Shown here: positions 57,038 through 64,000 of the stretch, piece by piece
Position numbering within the stretch: the first letter of the stretch is position 1
How the letters are laid out: each line of letters begins with the position of its first letter
Origin: Papaver somniferum
Lineage: Eukaryota > Streptophyta > Magnoliopsida > Ranunculales > Papaveraceae
Assembly: GCF_003573695.1 (NCBI RefSeq)
Contig: NC_039359.1
Location: 186,394,813 to 186,458,812 of the forward strand
Reading direction: 5' to 3'
DNA length: 64,000 nucleotides
Position numbers and translations under genes: made by a program
Notes under the pieces: generated by a model
Database searches by the model: none
What the model was told of the DNA's origin: nothing
Seen by the model: the letters and a program-made list of their open reading frames with translations, nothing else

Positions 57038-58033
57038 CTAGTATCCTTCTTTATAAGAGATCATAATACTCTTATCACCTGTTGCATGGAAAGAAGCTTC
57101 CGATTCTATAATCCAAGACTCATCTTGCTTGTCCTCAGAGAGTAGTAGAAAACCTTTCGTAATCACCTTCTTGTTATCAACAAGGACCTTCACCGTTTCC
57201 ACAGCTGCAACTACATTGACCTCTTCATGATTACCTTTGTTTCCACCATTATTAACACCTTTGTTTTCCGGACAATCGCGCTTGTAGTATCCTACTTTCT
57301 TACACGCCCAACACTCAACAACACCTCTAGGCCGGGATTGAGATCTCCCTCTAGACTTCCATCTAGATTTATTGTTGTTGCTCATATTTGAACTCCTACA
57401 TCTATCTTCTTCTTGTATAGTTAAGGACGAGCTTGAAGTACTAGAACCGTAACCTTGTTCTATTCTTCTCTCCTCTTCATCAATTAATCTTTTCTGCACA
57501 ACATCAAGCTTCAACTTGTCGCTCCCTGTGGAATTGCTAATGGTTGTCCTTGCAGTCTCCCAACTCTTTGATAATGACGACAACAACCGTAAAGCTTGAA
57601 CTTCATCATCAAAAGTAATACTAACTTTTGAAAGTTGAGAAATAATTGATTTAAACTTCCCAAGATGTGATGAAATCGCTTCGCCTTCTTGCATCTTCAG
57701 ATTAAATAGTTGTTCACACAATATAATCTTCCCCGAGGCTGATGACTTTTGATACAACTTTTCAAGTTTATCCATAAGATCCTTCGTACTAGTTTCCTCT
57801 TGTACGTTATTGTAGACTTCTTCCGTTAGGCATCTACGGATCACGGCTACACACTTGCGATCAATATTTGTCCATTCATCGTCTTTGCGTGCTCCCTTTT
57901 TTGCAACTCCACCCAATGGATCAGCAAGGTCTTTCTCATATAGGTAGTCTTCCATCTGAGACTTCCAAAATGCAAAGTTCTTCCCATTAAAAACTTTAAC
58001 CCTGGCTACCGTAGTTTCATTATTATCATCCAT
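57038..58033 (-). CDS. Copia element 1: gag with protease N-terminus
   Basis: 331 codons from ATG 58033 (MDDNNETTVARVKVFNGKNF). Gag domain with LFNLKMQEGEAISSHLGKFK, LLSSLSKSWETARTTISNS. A CCHC zinc knuckle at residues about 241-254 reads CWACKKVGYYKRDC, where the His is replaced by Tyr. Protease start ESWIIESEASFHATGD: the catalytic Asp-Ser-Gly-Ala is changed to Glu-Ser-Glu-Ala. A TAG at 57038 then ends the frame before the rest of the protease. Gag coats the element RNA; knuckle and protease lesions argue against function. Confidence 0.88.
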   Translation of the reverse strand: MDDNNETTVARVKVFNGKNFAFWKSQMEDYLYEKDLADPLGGVAKKGARKDDEWTNIDRKCVAVIRRCLTEEVYNNVQEETSTKDLMDKLEKLYQKSSASGKIILCEQLFNLKMQEGEAISSHLGKFKSIISQLSKVSITFDDEVQALRLLSSLSKSWETARTTISNSTGSDKLKLDVVQKRLIDEEERRIEQGYGSSTSSSSLTIQEEDRCRSSNMSNNNKSRWKSRGRSQSRPRGVVECWACKKVGYYKRDCPENKGVNNGGNKGNHEEVNVVAAVETVKVLVDNKKVITKGFLLLSEDKQDESWIIESEASFHATGDKSIMISYKEGY

Positions 58034-58079
58034 GACTCCCACTTCAATCGTACTATGATTAACACTACAGATCTAACCC

Positions 58080-58095
58080 GATCTCTGATACCAGT
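58080..58095 (-). other. Primer binding site of copia element 1
   Basis: Minus-strand TGGTATCAGAGATCGG directly inside the 5' LTR. TGGTATCAGAG is the complement of the initiator-Met tRNA 3' end, standard for Ty1/copia. Confidence 0.85.
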
Positions 58096-58637
58096 TGTCA
58101 GGATTTTCTTAGGGAATCACTGACAACCGCGGAATAACGGATCTTGAGATATTATGATGAATAATAAGTAAGACAAGCACAAGTAACTATGAAAATACGA
58201 GAAAGATAAATCAACTCACAAGAAACAATATTTATAGTGGTTCGACCAATACATACAACGTGTATATATTGTCTACGTCCACTTTGAGCCGCACCAACTC
58301 AAATCCACTATGAAGAAAAACGATTACAACGTCGTGTGAATTCCAGCAAACCCTTGGTTACACCGCAAAAATTATATGATACGATAACCTTGTCTCTTGT
58401 TACTCACCAATATGCTCTCACAACGAAACCCTAGCTTTAGCCCTAAAAGCTATACAAGAAATCTCTCACCGATCTCTTAATCGTTTTCTACACAATACAA
58501 TTCTACAAGGCCTAATTACCTATTTATATAGGTTACAAACTTGGCCACCAAGAATTATAACCGGTTTAGGAAACCCCTTTCCTAAAATATCACGTCTAAC
58601 TTTAGAAAATAATTAATTAATCTTCAATTAACTAACA
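58096..58637 (-). repeat. 5' LTR of copia element 1
   Basis: 542 bp; minus-strand TATATAAATA at 58521-58530; TG..CA ends and TAGTT duplication on its outer side. Confidence 0.93.
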
Positions 58638-58642
58638 TAGTT

Positions 58643-60969
58643 TTGAGAGCTTCGGCGGGGAATGAATGTTGTACTTCCGCTAACTACTTCATTACCTTGA
58701 GAATTAATGTTTTCTTTGACACTATGATCCTGCTCACCTACAGCAGTTCTGAGATAGAATTGTTCGTTTGATGTAAGAAAATAAAGTCTTAATAATCCTT
58801 ATAAGATGAATGTTAACTAAAGATATAATGTAAATGCTCAGCCACATATATATACACACAAACGTACAAAAATTGGCTAATGAGTTTGATAAGATTGAGT
58901 AGTCATAGAAATTTGTTCATTTGCTGCATCCAATAAGAATTATACCATTGACGTTGTTATCTAGATAAGTTCACTGCACTGAAGCAAAAAACAGTTATGC
59001 ATCTCATGCCACACTCACCAGAACTTGTTGATGCTATATGACCATATTTGTTTGCAAGTCGATCTCGTGTTTTCGGCATAAGATAAGCGTAGCATCATTT
59101 TTGAATAAGCTCTTGTCTTTCAACTTCAGTCACTGCCGCTTGTTTTTCCTTTTCTGAAATACGACGATTGTTCAATCTAACATCTCTTTGTTGTTGTCGT
59201 TCATTATCAACTTACATGTGAAGCTGAGATTGTATTCTCGGACTACGACGAACTGGACTCTCCATTAGTACAATTAGTCTGCACAACCCAAAGAATTCAA
59301 ACCTACGACAACAGTAAAACTCTACAACATGATCACATTATAATGAAGGCAGTAACAGTTTTTATACTGGTTGATTCTCACATAGTTTGACTGCATAATG
59401 GAAGTATTGAAAAGCAAAGCTCAACAACTGGATACATAAATGTGTAAGGTATTGTCTTTTGAAATAATTTCAGACATAATTAGATTCAAAAGAACCTATC
59501 TGAGACACAAATAGAGAAAACATACAAATATTCATTTGGATTGAGATAAAACATAAATCCTAAATAATATAAGCCAAATTGTCAAAGAAAAGAGAGGAAA
59601 ATAAACATATTTCTGAAAGACATACTAAACTCAAAACACAGGGTATTGGGTGGGTGTGAGTGACAGACCTAAGACACAATTCCAATAACGTAATATTCAT
59701 TTGGATTACACTTTCATATTATCTATATAATGCGTGGATGGATGTTTGGTGGCTATAAATCCATATTTGCAATCAAATTTTTGGAACTTAATTGAGGTAA
59801 TTGTAGGATTGCAATATATAGTCGTAAATGTAGTCTTTAAGTAAAAGGTGAAAACAAAACTAGGCCTGTTTTTTTTAGGGTTACAATTCTAGGCCAGTAC
59901 TTTTTCACTTTACAAAATTAGGCCGATTTTGACAGTTTTTCTCAAAAAACAGCTAACGGTGGTTATCGACCTCTTTTGGCACCGTTACTGTAGGGGAAAA
60001 AAGACTTATAAGCCCTTAAATCATTGAGTTCTATTGGTAACTCAGTGATTCCTTCATACCACCGAATTTCATGTTAAACTCAGGCTGTGACTTGTGTTGG
60101 CTGACTGGGCTGAGTTGTGTTCGGCTGACTGAGATGAGTTGCATAGGCCTAGGCATTTGCACCTGCATAGCTCAAGCCCGCAACTGCTCAATAGCTCAAA
60201 CAACACCTTCAGTACCCAACTGCTCTTAACCCTTGATCATCACCAATTTCAGCTGCCGTAATCAGATCCTACTCCGTCTGAATTTTATACCTCCTCTTCT
60301 GCAGATACCTCAGCCAGTAAACAAACCACAACCCATTCAAGCTTCAATTCCACCTGCAATTTCACCTACGCAACACCCACCAGTTCCTGCATCACCAAAT
60401 TAATCAAAACCTCTCTTCGAACATGGAATCAACATCTGGTTCCTGTTATTTTCTCGGCAAAAAAAATTCAAGCCAAAGACAACCCAAATCTTCGCTGGTT
60501 CCTTACTCCAACTCGAATTCCCATCGCAATGCAATTGAACTTCGAACACCACTTAACACCCATATTGATTCACATGTATTCTAATTCGCAGAACAACTGC
60601 CGTTAAACCCAATCTCTGCCAGCTAACACTCTATCCATCCACCACTGCCAAAAGTATTGCTCCAATTTCCGTGTTGGTGCTAAGTTCAGATACCCCTTCT
60701 AGTTCTCCCGAAAACAGTCACGAAAACACAGCAACAAATCCATTTTTGGATCGAGATCTATACAATCACTTGAGAATCCATTTAAAACTTGTAGACAACA
60801 TCATTAAACAATCAGCACCCAATGTTCTTCACATACGAACCAATTCAGCGACAAACATATCCATTTCTTGTTCCTGTCAAACTCAAATTCAATCCCCAAA
60901 ATGTGTTCTAATAATCACCATCTCCATTGCCATAGTTAGAATATGGATTTTGGTGAATGCTTCTACACC
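58643..60969. other. Low-information stretch between the copia elements
   Basis: No confident gene. A minus-strand coding-like patch at about 59000-59265 starts with ATG 59265 (MESPVRRSPRIQSQLHM then TAA, then NERQQQRDVRLNNRRISEKE, KQAAVTEVERQELIQK and a stop): a basic, Glu/Arg-rich, broken leader whose family I do not recognise. The stretch 60180-60660 has CA-rich leader-like sequence. The plus ORF 60671-61003 runs into the next LTR and is not convincing. Confidence 0.45.
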
Positions 60970-61152
60970 TGCTATGTGCAGAGAGTGGTTCAATTTATAT
61001 TAATCACTTTCAAAGATAATTTGTTACAGATTAGGTAAACAAATCAAAGACTGAGCATGCCACTAATGTAGGCTTTAGAATCTGCCATAAAACTAGGTCA
61101 AGAGACTTGGTGTGCAGTCTTTCTAGCAGAGTCTTCAGGACTTGGCTTAACA
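60970..61152 (-). repeat. Probable 3' LTR of copia element 2
   Basis: Minus strand, starts TGTTAAGCCAAGTCC immediately after the polypurine tract TTGAGGGGAGA (61153-61163). End placed at ..CATAGCA (60970) because of TG..CA; about 183 bp. The end is a guess, since the 5' LTR is outside the window. The last 18 codons of the polyprotein run into it. Confidence 0.55.
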
Positions 61153-62324
61153 TCTCCCCTCAAGTTGAACTGCAGCTGGCGAAGTTGCAACTTGCTACGT
61201 AAAATATTAAACCTTGGTGATGCAAGCCCCTTAGTAAAAATACCTGAAACTTGATCACGTGAACTGATGAACCTGACATGTAGTAGACCAGCAGCCACAC
61301 GTTCACGGAAAAAATGATAATCTATCTCAATGTGCTTTGTGCAGGCATGGAAGATGGGATTTGAAGTTAAGTACGTGGCTCCTAAATTATCACACCAGAG
61401 TAATGGAGATGAAATCTTGAAACCAAGTTCATGCAGCAAGGATTGAATCCAGATAATTTCTGAAGTAGTTATTGCAATTCTGCGGTATTCTGCTTCAGTA
61501 ATGGACTTTGATACTGTCTTCTGCTTGCGTGCACTCCAAGAGATCAAGTTTCCCCCGAAATATATACAATATCCACTAGTTGAGCGTCTGTCATCCAGAC
61601 TTCTAGCCCAATCTGCATCAGAGTATGCTTGCAAAGAGAAGTCTGAGGTAGAACGAATATGCAGCCCAAAGTTTACTTTATGTTTAAGATAACGAATAAT
61701 TCTTTTTACCAATTCACAATGCTCCTCAAATGGATCATGCATATATTGACACACCTTGTTAACTGCCACAGAGATATCAGGTCGGGTTAAGTGCAGATAT
61801 TGCAGTGCACCCACAACACTGCGATACAATGTAGAATCTGAAAACCTTTTTGAACCTTGCTTCTGAATTTTTGCATTCACTGCCAGAGGAGTGTTCACTG
61901 GATTTACACCATCTAGCTTTGTCTTGCGCAGTAGGTCTGTAACATACTTACGTTGTGATAGAATCAGTTCAGAACCCTGTCGTATGACTTCAACTCCCAA
62001 AAAGAAAGAAAGATCACCCAAATCCTTTAATGCAAACACAGCACTGAGATCTTCAATTAAGCCAGAGATCTCAAATGAATGTGAACCGGTCACTATTATG
62101 TCATCAACATAAACTAAAACGTACAATGTTGATTCCTTTGTTTGACGAATGAAGAGAGAAGTGTCAGAGATGGAACTTTTAAACCCCAACTTTACCAAGT
62201 AGTTGCTCAGTTTTGAAAACCATGCTCTAGGCGCCTGTTTAAGGCCATGGAGTGATTTGTGCATCTTGCAGACATGGGATGGATGCAGTTCATGGATATA
62301 CCCCTGAGGCTGCTGCAAATACAC
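61098..62324 (-). pseudogene. Copia element 2: RT C-terminal part and RNase H
   Basis: 408 codons continuing the same frame as 62328-64000 after a single TAG at 62325-62327 (other elements have Glu here, HGDLxEEVY). RT: MYLQQPQGYIHELHPSHVCK, SLHGLKQAPRAWFSKLSNYL, YVLVYVDDIIVTG (catalytic YVDD), FALKDLGDLSFFLGVEV. RNase H: AYSDADWARSLDDRRSTSGY, SWSARKQKTVSKSITEAEYR, LWCDNLGATYLTSNPIFHAC, TKHIEIDYHFFRERV, VSGIFTKGL. Ends NLRGDVKPSPEDSARKTAHQ; the stop lies within the LTR. Apart from the one amber codon this is readable throughout. Confidence 0.9.
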
Positions 62325-62327
62325 ATC

Positions 62328-64000
62328 CTATTTCAAGTCTCCATGAAGAAAGGCATTTTCCACATCCAGCTGTTTGATATCCCAGTTGTGCATAACAGCA
62401 ATTGACAGTACAAGCCTAATAGTGCACGGCTTTACCACTGGTGAAAAGGTTTCACCATAGTCAATACCAATTTGTTGGTTATATCCCTTGGAAACAAGAC
62501 GCGCCTTCCTCTTGTTGATTGAACCATCTGAATTCTGTTTAACTCGATACACCCACTTGGATCCCACCACATTCATACCTTTTTCATATGGCACCAGAGA
62601 GTATGTGCCATTCTTAATTAATGCATTTATCTGAACATCCATTGCATCCCGCCATTCCGGAATTTTTCTTGCAGCCGAGAAACAAGTTGGCTCCATGAAA
62701 TCATCATCATGCAGAATAAGCTTGGACGCAGTTAAGCACAACTTTTGAATAGGCTTGTGTATACCGGCCTTTGCCCTTGTGACCATTGGATGGGATAGAG
62801 TTGTTCTCTCAACTTCGTCACCAATATGGGAAGATGCAGCAGGCAGAGTTGAAGCAGGTTCAGAAGCTGAAGATGCTGAACTATCCGCAGGAGAGATAGT
62901 TGCATCATAGCAAGGCAAACCTTCTGAGGGGGATGCTGAAATATTCACGTTGTCTGATGTCTGTGCAGCAGCAGGTTGTGAAGCATTACCCTGAATTACA
63001 GTAGTATTTCCTATACCAAATGGAGTCTTAGAGAAAATACTTGTGTTGGATTGTACAATACCTGGATTTGGCACTGGGGATTGATGCTTGAGAGGCAAGA
63101 ATGGGAATGTAGATTCCTCAAAGCGCACATGTCTAGAAATGTAGATTTTGTTTGTTTCTCTGTGTAAACACATGTACCCCTTATGTGCATTACTGTATCC
63201 TATAAAAACACATATAATTGACCTTGGTTCAAGTTTGTCTTTATTATATTGCCTTAAGCAAGGATATGCAAGACAGCCAAAAACTTTCAAGAAGGAATAG
63301 TCTGGCAGTTTGTTGAATAACAGTTCCAATGGTGTTTTCGAGTGTGACACTGAATTTGGTAGGAGGTTTATAAGATAACATGCAGTAACAAAAGCATCTG
63401 CCCAAAAATACCTAGGCATATGAGCATGAAACAGTAAGGCCAAACCAGACTCTGTGACATGTCTAATTCTACGTTCTGCCAAACCATTCTGAGGTGACGT
63501 GTGAGGACATGAAAAACGATGCTGAATGCCAGACTCATTTAAATAGGAAGTAAATTTTTGATATTCAAGAGCATTATCAGATTGAAAAATTTTAATCTTA
63601 TGACCAGTGAGATTCTCAACTTGTTTGCGAAAGAGAATAAAAGTCTGCAATGCATCAGACCGTAGAACTAGGGGGAAAATCCATGTATAGTGAGAATAGA
63701 CATCCATAAACAAAATGTAATACCGAAAACCAGTTCTTGATAAGGAGGGTGAGACCCATATATCTGAAACAACTAAGCTCAAAGGCTTATTATAAACTGT
63801 TTTACTTAGAGAAAAAGATAACTTCTTGCTTTTACTCACATGGCAAGAATGACGGAAGCCAAAGTTTTTATTTGTTACTGGAAGTGAAAATTGATGACAT
63901 ATTTTTGACACAGTGCTAAGCATAGGATGTCCTAGTCGCTGGTGCCAAAGAGGAAGAGTATAGGTCACCATAGCTTCAGGTTTTATTGAGTTCTGAATCA
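62328..64000 (-). pseudogene. Copia element 2: integrase and RT N-terminal part
   Basis: Open to the window edge (the frame continues past ATG 63971). Zinc module LWHQRLGHPMLSTVSKICHQ .. RHSCHVSKSKKLSF, where the first Cys of the pair is replaced. Core VVSDIWVSPSLSRTGFRYYI, LFMDVYSHYTWIFPL, IKIFQSDNALEYQKF, SCPHTSPQNGLAERRIRHVT (D, D, E present). C-terminal LKVFGCLAYPCLRQYN, IGYSNAHKGYMCLHRETNK. A Ser/Pro/Ala-rich linker, then RT start KNGTYSLVPYEKGMNVVGSK, WVYRVKQNSDGSINKRKARL, IDYGETFSPVVKPCTIRLVL, DVENAFLHGDLK and TAG. Confidence 0.9.

Larger units (their letters stand above)
53524..58637 (-). mobile_element. Complete Ty1/copia element, 5114 bp (Tnt1-94/Tork-like)
   Basis: Two 542-bp LTRs (53524-54065 and 58096-58637; TGTCAGG .. 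ACTAACA) flanked by an exact 5-bp target duplication TAGTT (53519-53523 and 58638-58642). Transcribed leftward. Primer binding site at 58080-58095 reads TGGTATCAGAGATCGG on the minus strand, the initiator-methionine tRNA type usual for copia. Polypurine tract AAGAGGGAGAT at 54066-54077. Domain order gag-protease-integrase-RT-RNase H is the copia order. The polyprotein is broken in several places, so the element is dead by itself. Confidence 0.95.
60970..64000 (-). mobile_element. Ty1/copia element 2 (3' part, cut by window edge)
   Basis: Minus-strand element with integrase, RT, RNase H, polypurine tract and 3' LTR in copia order. The 5' part (gag, protease, 5' LTR) lies beyond 64000. Not the same family as copia element 1: different motifs and C-terminal end. 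Better preserved. Confidence 0.9.

Noticed and set aside
60671..61003. 110-codon plus-strand ORF
   Set aside because: Runs into the 3' LTR of copia element 2 and shows no family motifs.

Overview
The window is repeat-dominated nuclear DNA from a flowering plant, probably a eudicot. It holds plant-type Ty3/gypsy and Ty1/copia retrotransposons, a plant mobile domain (PMD) gene with GT-AG introns, TATA-box LTR promoters, and no bacterial operon structure. I see no intact host gene. Almost everything is layered transposable elements and tandem repeats.

Layout. (1) 1-14309: a tandemly amplified block in which the 3' half of an antisense PMD gene (about 2.02 kb; three copies at 1171, 8467 and 12291) alternates with the left part of a long LTR (LTR-A). 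That left part contains a 69-bp minisatellite and a 193-bp satellite array. (2) 14310-48053: a compound Ty3/gypsy element of Tat type arranged LTR-internal-LTR-internal-LTR. The LTRs start at 14310, 25819 and 35176. The two decayed interiors carry a short gag-protease ORF, RT, RNase H plus a second RNase H, integrase, and an antisense ORF downstream of pol. Its third LTR is split by (3) a 9420-bp non-autonomous LTR element at 37679-47098 with a perfect 5-bp target duplication (CCGTG). (4) 48054-49884: the 5' half of the same antisense PMD gene, with a 5' UTR exon and a TATA box. The compound element sits exactly inside the PMD coding frame, with an imperfect 5-bp target duplication. (5) 49885 to about 53283: a second long LTR (LTR-B). 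It shares its two ends with LTR-A, but its middle is made of entirely different tandem repeats. (6) 53524-58637: a complete but mutated Ty1/copia element (Tnt1-94/Tork-like) on the minus strand, with TSD TAGTT. (7) 58638-60969: low-information DNA. (8) 60970-64000: the 3' part of a second, better preserved copia element on the minus strand, cut by the window edge.

The main interpretation is that the 193-bp satellite is not free-standing. It is the expanded U3 part of an LTR, lying between the LTR 5' end and the TATA box. Each 193-bp monomer carries a telo-box (AAACCCTAA) and a 7-bp-arm hairpin. LTRs and LTR fragments in this one window differ from about 7 to about 25 monomers. The PMD gene looks like the antisense ORF of an older element whose 3' LTR is LTR-B. 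The LTR-A element then landed in it, and the resulting junction was amplified in tandem. Relative order: LTR-B/PMD element first, then LTR-A element insertion, then junction duplication, and independently the nested 9.4-kb element.
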